The notes beneath the pieces were generated by a model. It did no database searches and was not told where the DNA came from. It saw only the letters and a list, made by a program, of their open reading frames with translations. The position numbers and the translations under genes are program-made. This document shows, in pieces, positions 18,185-26,249 of a stretch of 42,936 bases of DNA; position 1 is the stretch's first letter; each line of letters starts with the position of its first letter. Source of the stretch: Bacteroidota bacterium (lineage in GTDB: Bacteria > Bacteroidota > Bacteroidia > Chitinophagales > Chitinophagaceae); NCBI GenBank assembly GCA_018268015.1, contig JAFDXJ010000015.1, positions 1 through 42,936 on the forward strand. The letters are read 5' to 3'.

Positions 18185-18895
18185 TTAAAGCAGGTAATCT
18201 TTCATCAATTTATAATATGTATCCGAATACGTAGTATTATTTTCTTTGATACACATTTCGAGTTTTTCGGGTTTTAAAGATTGTTTTCTAAATTGAATGA
18301 ATGCCCGAAAATAGCCATGTGCCGGGGTTTGTCTTAACCATAATTCTTTCCATGAAAACCATCCTGCTTTTTGAGCTGCCTGTAAATAAATAGCCCTATG
18401 TTCAAATGAAATCATTAAAGAAAAACTTCCTTTATCATTCAGATGTTTATCTATCACCTGAACTAAATTTATTTCATTTAATGTATGTACATGACGGGCC
18501 ATATTAACCCTTTGATTTGGACTTTTTAAACTAAGATGAAAGAAAGGAGGGTTTGAAAGGATGAAATCATATTTCTCTTTCAATGGAAAATCGCATATAT
18601 CCGAATGTGTTGCATTTAAGCGATCGGCCCAGGGTGATTGCAGGAAATTTTCTTTAGCCTGGAGATAAGCATCTTCATCTATTTCAATTGCATCTATTTC
18701 AGCATTTTCATAACGCTGCGCCAGCATAAGCGATAATAGGCCGGTACCCGTACCGATATCTAATACCCGGAAATGCTCTTCTGTCTTTACCGGTTCTGTC
18801 CAGGCTCCGAAAATGCTCGAGTCGGTACAAACTTTCATGGCACATAGACCCTGGTGAATTGTAAATTTTTTGAACGCGAAATAACTATTTGACAT
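18185..18895 (-). CDS. yfiC: tRNA1(Val) A37 N6-methyltransferase (TrmN6/YfiC family)
   Basis: SAM-dependent methylation of A37 in tRNA1(Val) in E. coli. The protein opens with FAFKKFTIHQGLCAMKVCTDSSIFGAW, the family's N-terminal block, followed by the SAM motif VLDIGTGTGLLSLMLAQR at about 44-61 and the N6-adenine catalytic motif NPPF at about 115. At 236 residues the length is normal. The start is ten bases after the lysC stop, so the two are probably cotranscribed. Confidence 0.88.
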   Translation of the reverse strand: MSNSYFAFKKFTIHQGLCAMKVCTDSSIFGAWTEPVKTEEHFRVLDIGTGTGLLSLMLAQRYENAEIDAIEIDEDAYLQAKENFLQSPWADRLNATHSDICDFPLKEKYDFILSNPPFFHLSLKSPNQRVNMARHVHTLNEINLVQVIDKHLNDKGSFSLMISFEHRAIYLQAAQKAGWFSWKELWLRQTPAHGYFRAFIQFRKQSLKPEKLEMCIKENNTTYSDTYYKLMKDYLL

Positions 18896-18905
18896 GGTAA
18901 AAATA

Positions 18906-20165
18906 CTACCTGAACAAAGCTTGTACGGTCTCCGGGCTTTTTTGAGTAAGAAGTATATTTTTCCCGGAAGTCATTTTTTCAAGCAGGCCCTCCGGGCAAT
19001 GGCGTATGGTCAATAGTTGCAATCCCTTTTCCACGGATACTTCAAAATCTTTTTCAGCAGCCAAAGCAAACACTTCAATTTTATCCCGAACATCATCGAG
19101 GCACACTTGCACATTCACAGCGCCTGTTTGAATCAAGTTTGGTTTAATTTTTAATTCTTCGAAAATAGTATATAAATGCCCCATGGGCTTTCCGCCAATA
19201 AAGGAAAGGTCTTTTGTATGTAAATGAATTAATGCCTGGTTTTGCTTCATTACAATAACGGGGGGCATCTTTTTATTTTGTTTTTTAGAAATAATCGTTC
19301 CCGGCAGGCAGGTATCTGAAAAGCATTTTACATATAAGGGAATATTTTTATTTTCTAAAGGTTTGATGGTTTTGGGATGAATGACCTGTGCTCCATAAAA
19401 AGCCATTTCAATGACTTCATTAAATGAAAGATCCGGAATAAGAACCGCCTCAGGAAATTGTTTGGGATCGGCATTCATAACCCCCGGAACATCTTTCCAG
19501 ATGGTTACACTTTCCGCATCAAGAATATTTGCAAAGACAGCCGCAGTAAAATCAGAGCCTTCCCTGCCAAGTGTAGTACTTTCATTTTCGCTGGTACTTC
19601 CGATAAAGCCTTGTGTAATGACGATATTATTCGGTGTTAGTAATGGTTTTACGATAGCATTTATTTTTTCCGATGTGCCAGGCCAATCTATTGCAGCATC
19701 CCGGAAATTATTATCTGTACGCAATAAATCACGTACATCCAACCAATTATTTGCAAGGCCCATTTCACGAAAATAATAACTCATAATGCAGGTACTGAGC
19801 AGTTCTCCTACACAAACGACCTGATCATAATAGAAATCATACTCCCTGTCTGCAGAACCATGCAGTAACCATTCGATCTCCGTATAAAATTCTTTTAATT
19901 TTTCATCACATTCCAGGGCGGTGGTAACCAACAGGTATTTAGCCAATGTATTATGCTGCTTTTTAATTTTTTCAAAAAGCATGAGCGCCTCATTTTGATG
20001 GCCTGTGCAAAAAGCCTCTACGACCTTTTCCAGCGCATTGGTTGTTTTTCCCATAGCGGAAATGATGAGCAGGAGAGGCTTTTCATTTTCTTTTAAAATA
20101 GGGACTAAAGCGGAGATGCGTTCTTCATTACTGATACTTGCACCTCCGAATTTATATACTTTCAT
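18906..20165 (-). CDS. lysC: Aspartate kinase, monofunctional
   Basis: It phosphorylates L-aspartate, the first step towards lysine, threonine and methionine. The start MKVYKFGGASI is the family signature; LLIISAMGKTTNALE follows, then TLGREGSDFTAA at about 205-216 and WKDVPGVMNADPK at about 230. The C-terminal ~130 residues carry two ACT-like modules for feedback control (LSFIGGKPMGHLYTIFEELKIKPNLI). 419 residues. An ATG at 20216 in the same frame exists but would add a hydrophobic leader foreign to the family, and the promoter -7 element lies downstream of it, so 20165 is right. Confidence 0.92.
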   Translation of the reverse strand: MKVYKFGGASISNEERISALVPILKENEKPLLLIISAMGKTTNALEKVVEAFCTGHQNEALMLFEKIKKQHNTLAKYLLVTTALECDEKLKEFYTEIEWLLHGSADREYDFYYDQVVCVGELLSTCIMSYYFREMGLANNWLDVRDLLRTDNNFRDAAIDWPGTSEKINAIVKPLLTPNNIVITQGFIGSTSENESTTLGREGSDFTAAVFANILDAESVTIWKDVPGVMNADPKQFPEAVLIPDLSFNEVIEMAFYGAQVIHPKTIKPLENKNIPLYVKCFSDTCLPGTIISKKQNKKMPPVIVMKQNQALIHLHTKDLSFIGGKPMGHLYTIFEELKIKPNLIQTGAVNVQVCLDDVRDKIEVFALAAEKDFEVSVEKGLQLLTIRHCPEGLLEKMTSGKNILLTQKSPETVQALFR

Positions 20166-20192
20166 AGAAATTTTATAAAAAAGATAATTCAA

Positions 20193-20200
20193 CAAAGATA
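20193..20200 (-). promoter_or_regulatory. -7 promoter element of lysC
   Basis: TATCTTTG on the minus strand is a perfect TAnnTTTG, about 28 bases before the start codon at 20165. It lies inside the longer alternative frame and so supports the shorter start. Confidence 0.55.
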
Positions 20201-20234
20201 GGGTCAGGAGCATCAAAAAATTTAATACATTTAC

Positions 20235-20244
20235 TTATTTTGCA
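20235..20244 (+). promoter_or_regulatory. Possible -7 element of fbp
   Basis: TTATTTTGCA differs from the TAnnTTTG pattern by one base and lies about 20 bases before the fbp start. No -33 box was recognised. Confidence 0.35.
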
Positions 20245-20263
20245 CCAACTAAAATATTGATGT

Positions 20264-21277
20264 ATGATCAACAGGCAAATACTAACGCTGGATGAATTTA
20301 CAATTCAGCAATACCGCAAAATACCCAATGCCACCGGGGAACTAAGCAGCCTCCTTCGGGATATAGGTCTTGCAGGTAAAAGAATAAATGTAGAAGTGAA
20401 TAAAGCAGGATTGGTAGATATCCTGGGTGATGAAGGCACCACCAATGTGCAGGGTGAAGATGTAAAAAAACTGGATGTGTTTTCTAATAATCAGATGGTA
20501 GGTGTTTTACAGCACGGTATCAGTTGTGCAGGCATAGGTAGTGAAGAAATGGATGATGTAGTCATTTTTAATGATGAAATAAGTAATGATAGCAAGTATG
20601 TGGTAATGTTTGACCCCTTGGATGGGAGCAGTAATATAGATACAAATGCATCAATAGGTACGATATTCGGAATTTACAGAAGGGTTACAAGTCCCGGCCA
20701 GCCGGCATCTGAAGCGGATTTTCTTCAGGCAGGCGTGAAGCAGGTTGCTGCAGGTTATATTATTTATGGCTCCAGCACCATGTTAGTTTATGCTACACGC
20801 AGGGGCGTAAATGGCTTTACCCTGGATCCATCTATTGGTGAATTCTGCCTGAGTCATCCGGATATCAAGATTCCTGATAATGGTAAAATTTATTCCGTAA
20901 ATCATGGAAATTTTTTCCAGTATGAAGCACCGGTTAAAAAGTATATAGATATTTGCCAGAATAAGACCAAAGAAAACGGTGGGCCCTATACGCAGCGATA
21001 TATAGGAAGCATGGTGGCTGATATGCACCGATCCCTTATCAAAGGAGGTATTTTTATGTATCCCGGAACAACAGATAAACCGGGTGGAAAATTACGCCTG
21101 ATGTATGAGTGCAATCCATTTGCTTTTATAGTAGAAGTAGCAGGAGGAATGGCCAGCAATGGAAAACAACGTATTCTGGATATCGTACCAAAAAAACTGC
21201 ATGATAGAACTCCTGTTTTTATTGGTAGTACAAAAATGGTGGAAGAATGCCTCAGTTATTGGAAAGAAAGTCAATGA
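20264..21277 (+). CDS. fbp: Fructose-1,6-bisphosphatase class I
   Basis: It dephosphorylates fructose 1,6-bisphosphate in gluconeogenesis. The metal-site motif MFDPLDGSSNIDTNASIGTIFGI at about 115-137 is typical of class I, with Glu in GEEMDD-like SEEMDD at about 93-98 and the substrate-binding RYIGSMVADMHR at about 244-255 and KLRLMYECNP at about 275-284. 337 residues, normal. Divergent from lysC; a small hairpin follows the gene. Confidence 0.95.
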   Translation: MINRQILTLDEFTIQQYRKIPNATGELSSLLRDIGLAGKRINVEVNKAGLVDILGDEGTTNVQGEDVKKLDVFSNNQMVGVLQHGISCAGIGSEEMDDVVIFNDEISNDSKYVVMFDPLDGSSNIDTNASIGTIFGIYRRVTSPGQPASEADFLQAGVKQVAAGYIIYGSSTMLVYATRRGVNGFTLDPSIGEFCLSHPDIKIPDNGKIYSVNHGNFFQYEAPVKKYIDICQNKTKENGGPYTQRYIGSMVADMHRSLIKGGIFMYPGTTDKPGGKLRLMYECNPFAFIVEVAGGMASNGKQRILDIVPKKLHDRTPVFIGSTKMVEECLSYWKESQ

Positions 21278-21311
21278 TAATATGGTATGATAATTGAATC
21301 ACTAGATAAAG

Positions 21312-21322
21312 CCGCTCAGCGG
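21312..21322 (+). terminator. Small hairpin after fbp
   Basis: CCGCT-C-AGCGG followed by TCTTATTTTC, between fbp and the lipoprotein gene. The five-bp stem with a one-base loop is short, so it is a weak terminator candidate. Confidence 0.3.
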
Positions 21323-21349
21323 TCTTATTTTCACTTAAAACTTAAAAAG

Positions 21350-22438
21350 ATGAAAACTTTTTTTCTTTCCCTTCTCTTCTTAGGCGGATGCCTGCCTGCA
21401 CAACAAAATGCTCAATCAAACTCACAGGTAAATTCAAACTCAAGCCAAACTGTAAATACGAATCCTGCATATACTCCAGGCAATACGCAGTTTGGAGTAA
21501 TGTTCGCGGATATCAGCAGTGCTCAGGATAAACTTGAAATTTTAAAACAACTTCGTGTAAAAACGACGCGCATGACGCTGTCTATGGATACCTGGAATGG
21601 CCAAAATTCAAACCTGGAAGCATTACAAAATGCCGGGTACAAAGTATTGCTGAATGTCTATTGGAAAAAAATAAGAAATGATGACGGTACGAAAACGCCA
21701 CAACCTTTCCCAACCGGAAGTGAATTGGATGTTTACCGTACTAAATTGAATGATATTTTATCGAAATATAAACCAGAAGTTTTACTCGTAGAAAATGAAG
21801 AGCTTGTATTAAAATTTCATTCAGGTGATATCAGTAATTATTTAAATATGCTTAAAGTTGCTGTGGACGTTGCGCACAGTAAAGGGGTGAAAGTATCTGA
21901 TGGAGGTATCACCAATCCACAGATCAGCTTATTAGTGTACAATTACCTTCTTAATCAAAATCAGCGTGATGAGGCAAACCGATTTGCGAATTCAACCATG
22001 AATACCCGCATATTAAAATTTTCCCAAAATCAAAACATGAATTCAGATATTGGAAAGAAATTAGCACAAGCACAAGAATTAGTCGAAGGACTTAAGAATA
22101 TTAATATTGATTATGTAAACCTCCACTGGTATGAACAAATGGGCACTAAAGCGAGTACATCAAATAATACAAATGCTGTTTCTACCGGGCAGTTGGGGAG
22201 GGCCGTTGACTTTTTATCAAAACTTACAGGCAAGCCGGTAATACTCGGGGAATGTGGCCAGGTGGATGCAGATGAAACGCTTACTTCTTCTATGCTCCAG
22301 GAAATAGCCAATACCGGAGTTCCTTATGCTATTTGGCTAAGCTCAAATAATGGAACTACAAAAGCATTAAATAGTGGTAATAGCCTTCTTGCTGCCGGAA
22401 ATGCCTTTGTGAAATTTATGGACACTTATCAAAAATAA
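21350..22438 (+). CDS. Predicted lipoprotein with a clan-A glycoside-hydrolase-like TIM barrel
   Basis: The N-terminus MKTFFLSLLFLGGC is a lipoprotein signal with Cys14; a Ser/Asn/Gln-rich linker runs to about residue 45. The remainder resembles a (beta/alpha)8 barrel of the clan-A type: Asn149-Glu150 at the end of a strand (VLLVENEE) fits the acid/base position, His259-Trp-Tyr (YVNLHWYEQ) the sixth strand and Glu301 (VILGECGQ) the nucleophile. Substrate unknown; family number not assigned. I chose the ATG at 21350 over 21287 because it starts the lipoprotein signal. It ends 25 bases before an IS remnant. Confidence 0.65.
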   Translation: MKTFFLSLLFLGGCLPAQQNAQSNSQVNSNSSQTVNTNPAYTPGNTQFGVMFADISSAQDKLEILKQLRVKTTRMTLSMDTWNGQNSNLEALQNAGYKVLLNVYWKKIRNDDGTKTPQPFPTGSELDVYRTKLNDILSKYKPEVLLVENEELVLKFHSGDISNYLNMLKVAVDVAHSKGVKVSDGGITNPQISLLVYNYLLNQNQRDEANRFANSTMNTRILKFSQNQNMNSDIGKKLAQAQELVEGLKNINIDYVNLHWYEQMGTKASTSNNTNAVSTGQLGRAVDFLSKLTGKPVILGECGQVDADETLTSSMLQEIANTGVPYAIWLSSNNGTTKALNSGNSLLAAGNAFVKFMDTYQK

Positions 22439-22462
22439 ATGACAGGTTTACTTTGACCTAAA

Positions 22463-22530
22463 GAGGCTGTAATTGAATGCATTCCTGGCAAAAAATGGAA
22501 AAAGGCCATCTCATTCTTTTGAGACAGCCT
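22463..22530. mobile_element. 68-bp deletion derivative (MITE-like relic) of the IS1182-family element
   Basis: The first eight bases GAGGCTGT equal the left tip of the full element at 28146. From 22470 to 22530 the sequence is the same as the element's last ~60 bases (29934-29994), including the ACAGCCT tip; only the outermost C is T here. Everything between the left tip and the right end is missing. It lies between the convergent stops of the lipoprotein gene and pstB, and no target duplication is visible. The same stretch contains a hairpin flanked by A and T runs (about 22494-22535) that could terminate transcription from both sides. Confidence 0.85.
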
Positions 22531-22566
22531 TTTTCGTTTTATTCAAACGTTTACCACCAACAAAGT

Positions 22567-23379
22567 TTAATGCCCTACGCGCAAATACTCCTGCAATATT
22601 TTCGATTGCGGGTTTTCAAATACTTGTTCTGCGGGGCCGCTTTCAACAATTTCTCCGTAGTACATAAAAATTATATTATCTCCCAAGCGCTTTGCCTGGC
22701 GTAAGCTGTGTGTAACCAATATAATTGTGTAATCAGATTTCAATCTTAAAAATTCTTCATCAATAACTTTTGATGAAATGGGGTCTAATGCAGATGAAGG
22801 TTCATCAGCCAAAATAATTTCAGGCTCAACGGCCAAACCTCTTGCCAAGCATAATCTCTGTTGCTGGCCAATTGATAAACGTTGTGCAGATGTTTTTAAA
22901 CGGTCTTTCACTTCATCCCACAACGCAACTTCTTTCAAATGTTTTTCAACTTTTGCATTTACTATTTTCTTTTTGCGAATACCTTTTAGTTTTAGGCCAT
23001 AAGCAATATTATCATAAATGCTCATCGGCAACGGGTAAGGTCTTTGCAGTAATAAACCCATTTTTTGACGAATGGTTGTAATATCTCTTCCTGCATCAAA
23101 AATATCCTCACCATCAATTTTTATACTGCCGTTTATTTTTAAATCAGGATACAAATCAGTTAAACGATTCAGGCATTTTAACAGGGTAGTTTTACCACAA
23201 CCGGATGGGCCGAGCAAAACAGTTATTTTATTTTTTGGAATTACAGTAGAAACATCTTTAAGAATATGCGTGCCCTTGCTGTACACATTAAGTTTATCAA
23301 TCTTAACTATTGGCACATGTGCCGGAATTGATTCTACTTTTACTTCTGTTTCCTGTTTCAATTCAATTGTTGATGGCAT
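22567..23379 (-). CDS. pstB: Phosphate-type ABC transporter ATP-binding subunit
   Basis: The ATPase that drives the importer on the inner face of the membrane. Walker A is LGPSGCGKTTLL at about 56-67, the Q-loop region is LLQRPYPLPMSIYDNIAYG, the signature is SIGQQQRLCLARGLA at about 166 and Walker B is IILADEPSSALDP. The end YLRVGH is close to canonical PstB. 270 residues with a ~25-residue N-terminal extension. It is last in the operon and the usual phoU does not follow: an IS remnant begins 37 bases after the stop. Cognate with the PstA/PstC below; the true substrate is discussed under the PstS-like protein. Confidence 0.9.
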   Translation of the reverse strand: MPSTIELKQETEVKVESIPAHVPIVKIDKLNVYSKGTHILKDVSTVIPKNKITVLLGPSGCGKTTLLKCLNRLTDLYPDLKINGSIKIDGEDIFDAGRDITTIRQKMGLLLQRPYPLPMSIYDNIAYGLKLKGIRKKKIVNAKVEKHLKEVALWDEVKDRLKTSAQRLSIGQQQRLCLARGLAVEPEIILADEPSSALDPISSKVIDEEFLRLKSDYTIILVTHSLRQAKRLGDNIIFMYYGEIVESGPAEQVFENPQSKILQEYLRVGH

Positions 23380-23403
23380 AGTATATTTTTTAGTGGTGAA
23401 TAA

Positions 23404-24240
23404 TTATTTTCTTGGTTTAAGCAATCTGGCTGATACACTTAATACCAATACAATTAATGTTAGAATAACCGCCGCTGCATAAGCACGGTTTTGCACTTCT
23501 TCAATAGGTGAGCTTAACTGGAAGAAAATAGCTAATGGCAATGTTGCTGTAGGCTCGCTAAAGCTATGCGGAATATAATCAGTATAACCTGCGGTGAACA
23601 ACACAGAAGCGGCATCGCCAATACCACGGCCAAAGGCTAACAAAATAGCTGTTGCAAAACCAGGTAAAGCTTCACGGAAAAAGACTTTATATGCAGTTTC
23701 TGTTTTTGTTGAACCCAATGCTAATGATGCTTCCTGCAAACCAATCGGAATGGTTTTTACAACTTCATCCATAGCGCGAATCATAATGGGTGTTATCATT
23801 GCAGCAACGGTTATTGTACCTGCGCCCAATGAATTTTTATAACCGAGATACATTAATAAAGTGAAACTAAAAGCACCATACACTATTGATGGAACGCCCC
23901 ATAATACATCTAAAAAGAAGCGAATACCAATCAATAAACGTTGATATCTTATTAAATAAATATTCATGAATAAGGCAACCGGAAGGCTAATTATAAAAGC
24001 TAAAACAGTTGCAGATACAGCTAAATAAAATGAACCAGCTATAGCATTTAATATGCCACCATCTTTGCCAAAATAATAACCGCCTTTTGGTTCCTGGCTA
24101 ATGATTTGCCATGATAAAGAAGGCACGCCTTTTTTTGCTATCGTCCATATAATCTGAACCAATGCAAACACAATTATTGCAGTGAACAGGAACGACAAGA
24201 AACGAAAGAAATTTTCTTCGTATTTTCTTCTGACTGTCAT
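23404..24240 (-). CDS. pstA: Phosphate-type ABC transporter permease PstA
   Basis: Inner-membrane permease with about six hydrophobic segments, the first at about 12-33 (FLSFLFTAIIVFALVQIIWTI). The permease-ATPase coupling (EAA-type) motif is at about 168-190 (GLQEASLALGSTKTETAYKVFF). 278 residues. It overlaps pstC by four bases (24237-24240) and is 24 bases upstream of pstB. Confidence 0.88.
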   Translation of the reverse strand: MTVRRKYEENFFRFLSFLFTAIIVFALVQIIWTIAKKGVPSLSWQIISQEPKGGYYFGKDGGILNAIAGSFYLAVSATVLAFIISLPVALFMNIYLIRYQRLLIGIRFFLDVLWGVPSIVYGAFSFTLLMYLGYKNSLGAGTITVAAMITPIMIRAMDEVVKTIPIGLQEASLALGSTKTETAYKVFFREALPGFATAILLAFGRGIGDAASVLFTAGYTDYIPHSFSEPTATLPLAIFFQLSSPIEEVQNRAYAAAVILTLIVLVLSVSARLLKPRK

Positions 24241-25124
24241 ATAAGTTCGGATTTATAAATGATGTAACGGAAAATAATATTGATGATAACAATGATCACA
24301 AACAGCAATAATGCACCAAACATTAATGCTGAATCATAAGATGGAATGCTCATCATTTCACCATAGTTGTTAGCAATCAACCCAGGCAATGTATAACCTG
24401 AATCAAACATTGATTGCGGTATCTGCGGCACATTGCCAATCACCATTAATACTGCAATTGTTTCGCCCAATGCTTTTGAAAAACCTAAGCCGAATGCTGA
24501 TAAAATACCAGAGGAACCTTTACGAATAAATATGTGTTTAATGGTCTCCCATTTTGTTGCACCAAGAGAAAGAGATGCTTCGCCCAACTCAACAGGTATT
24601 TGCCTGAAAACTTCCAGCAGCATATTTAATATGTATGGAATGCTCATTACAGCTAAAACAATTGCCCCGGCCAATAAACTATAACCAAGTGAATCCTGGT
24701 GAAACAATGGCGCTATCTTATCGCCCACCAACGGTACAATTACCAACAAACCCCAAACGCCATATACAACAGATGGAATACCTGCGAGAATATCAATAAC
24801 AGGCCGCATGAATTTTAAAACCCATTTTGGTGCAAACTGTGTTAAGTATATGCTTGATAAAAGACAAAGCGGAATAGATATAATTAATGCCAGCACTGTT
24901 ACCCAAACTGATGTAACAATAAATGGCCAAAAACCAAATTGATTATCTGAAGGAAACCAGTCTTCTGAAAAAATCAGTTCTTTTAAGGAGTGTGATTGAA
25001 GCAGCGGTAGCGATTTAAGAACAAGGCCTGAACCAATAGCCAAAGGCAATAACAGGCAAAACGAAAGACACGCTAACATCCATTTGGATGAAATGCTGTC
25101 TTTTAATTTTCGTGATAAAATCAT
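24237..25124 (-). CDS. pstC: Phosphate-type ABC transporter permease PstC
   Basis: Inner-membrane permease, 295 residues, about six hydrophobic segments beginning LACLSFCLLLPLAIGSGLVL (18-37). The coupling motif is ELGEASLSLGATKWETIKHIF at about 180-200, close to PstC. It pairs with PstA, with which it is translationally coupled by a four-base overlap. It starts 100 bases after the pstS-like stop; that gap contains no hairpin I can see. Confidence 0.88.
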   Translation of the reverse strand: MILSRKLKDSISSKWMLACLSFCLLLPLAIGSGLVLKSLPLLQSHSLKELIFSEDWFPSDNQFGFWPFIVTSVWVTVLALIISIPLCLLSSIYLTQFAPKWVLKFMRPVIDILAGIPSVVYGVWGLLVIVPLVGDKIAPLFHQDSLGYSLLAGAIVLAVMSIPYILNMLLEVFRQIPVELGEASLSLGATKWETIKHIFIRKGSSGILSAFGLGFSKALGETIAVLMVIGNVPQIPQSMFDSGYTLPGLIANNYGEMMSIPSYDSALMFGALLLFVIIVIINIIFRYIIYKSELI

Positions 25125-25224
25125 TATTGGTGACGGTTTTAGTTTCTGAAATTTAAAAGACTATCAACTTTAGAAGTTTATTAAATGAAAGCGTGGGTTT
25201 ATATAACGTATGAATAACAATCAG

Positions 25225-26193
25225 CTACTTTGCAAGCTTCTTCAACTGGTCTGCTATTACAGCTTTTGGAAGCGGAACATAACCTGCAACATTCACAAAA
25301 GCCTGCCCGTTACTCAACACCCATTTAAAGAAGTCTGTGATTTCTTTTCTCTGAGGTTTGCCTTTTGTAATGAAATATAAATTTCTTGCAGGAGGTGAAG
25401 GGTAATTACCATCGTTCACTGCCTTTAAAAACTGGCGAAGATTGCCGTAGAAATTTTCGTTCGGGTCAATCTGGCCATTGCCATTTACATCAATCGGCAC
25501 AACTTCAATGCCCTGTAATTTCTTTCCGGTTTTAGGATCGAATACAAACAATGTATTGTTATAACCAATAGAGAATGGATCTTTTCTAATGGCATCTGCT
25601 TCACCAGGATCACCAGACACACCAACGCCTTTTAAGTTCTCTTGTTTTTTACCAAAGAAAGCTGCCCATGAATCTGCAGCACCGGCTGCATCTGCTCTTG
25701 TATAAACATTAATTCTTTTACCGCCTTTGTTTTTTGTACCTAATAAATCATCCCATGTTGTAATACTACGGTCAACAAAAATTGAATTGAACTCAGCTTT
25801 CTTAATACCACGAATTTGTATTTGTTTTAAAGCAGGGTTTCTTGAGCTGATGGTTGGAATGACAGCATCTTTACAAAGCGCCAAAGTCCATACACCTTTT
25901 GCTTTTTCAGCATCAGTTAATTCGCGCGAAAACATACCTACATCAACAGCACCGGAAAGGCAATCGGTTAAACCTTTACCAGCGCCGCCAGCCTGTATAT
26001 CAAACCTGATATCGGGATGTGTTTTATTGTATTCAACAGCCCATGTTTGCATTAACGGATACAAAGCAAAAGCACCGGAAAATGAAATGGCTATTACTTT
26101 TGGTGAATTTGTATGTATTGGTGCAGGCGCTCCATTAAAATTTATACTGAATGCGAGCAAAACAATAGTAATAATTGAAAATCTTTTTTTCAT
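25225..26193 (-). CDS. PstS-like periplasmic substrate-binding protein with altered ligand site
   Basis: A signal peptide (FSIITIVLLAFSINFNGAPA) precedes a 300-residue periplasmic binding protein of the PstS-like superfamily. Corresponding PstS motifs can be aligned by eye: SGAFALYPLMQTW (PstS GAGATFPAPVYAKW), GGAGKGLTDCLSGAVDVGMFS ([20 protein letters not shown]) and TRADAAGAADSW (RRADGSGTSFVF). In this alignment the E. coli phosphate contacts Thr10, Ser38, Asp56, Ser139 and Thr141 become Phe, Ala, Ser, Ala and Ala; Arg135, Asp137 and Gly140 stay. A canonical phosphate pocket is therefore unlikely, and sulfate or another oxyanion is possible. I leave the symbol empty for that reason. First gene of the ABC operon, preceded by an operator-like dyad. 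Confidence 0.75.
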   Translation of the reverse strand: MKKRFSIITIVLLAFSINFNGAPAPIHTNSPKVIAISFSGAFALYPLMQTWAVEYNKTHPDIRFDIQAGGAGKGLTDCLSGAVDVGMFSRELTDAEKAKGVWTLALCKDAVIPTISSRNPALKQIQIRGIKKAEFNSIFVDRSITTWDDLLGTKNKGGKRINVYTRADAAGAADSWAAFFGKKQENLKGVGVSGDPGEADAIRKDPFSIGYNNTLFVFDPKTGKKLQGIEVVPIDVNGNGQIDPNENFYGNLRQFLKAVNDGNYPSPPARNLYFITKGKPQRKEITDFFKWVLSNGQAFVNVAGYVPLPKAVIADQLKKLAK

Positions 26194-26220
26194 AATGTAT
26201 TTAATTTATTAAATCTATAT

Positions 26221-26240
26221 AATTAGTAGGAATTAGAATT
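26221..26240 (-). promoter_or_regulatory. Candidate Rrf2-type operator in front of the pstS-like gene
   Basis: On the minus strand AATTCCTACTAATT (AATT-N6-AATT), followed by ATATA, lies about 30-45 bases before the pstS-like start. It shares the AATTCCTA core and the AATTATATA continuation with the dyad in front of the porin gene (27671-27685). Confidence 0.4.
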
Positions 26241-26249
26241 AAAAAAAAT

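Noticed and set aside
20257..20271. TTGAT-N5-ATCAA palindrome over the fbp start codon
   Set aside because: The spacer is five instead of four bases and the site includes the start codon, so it is probably chance and not an FNR box.
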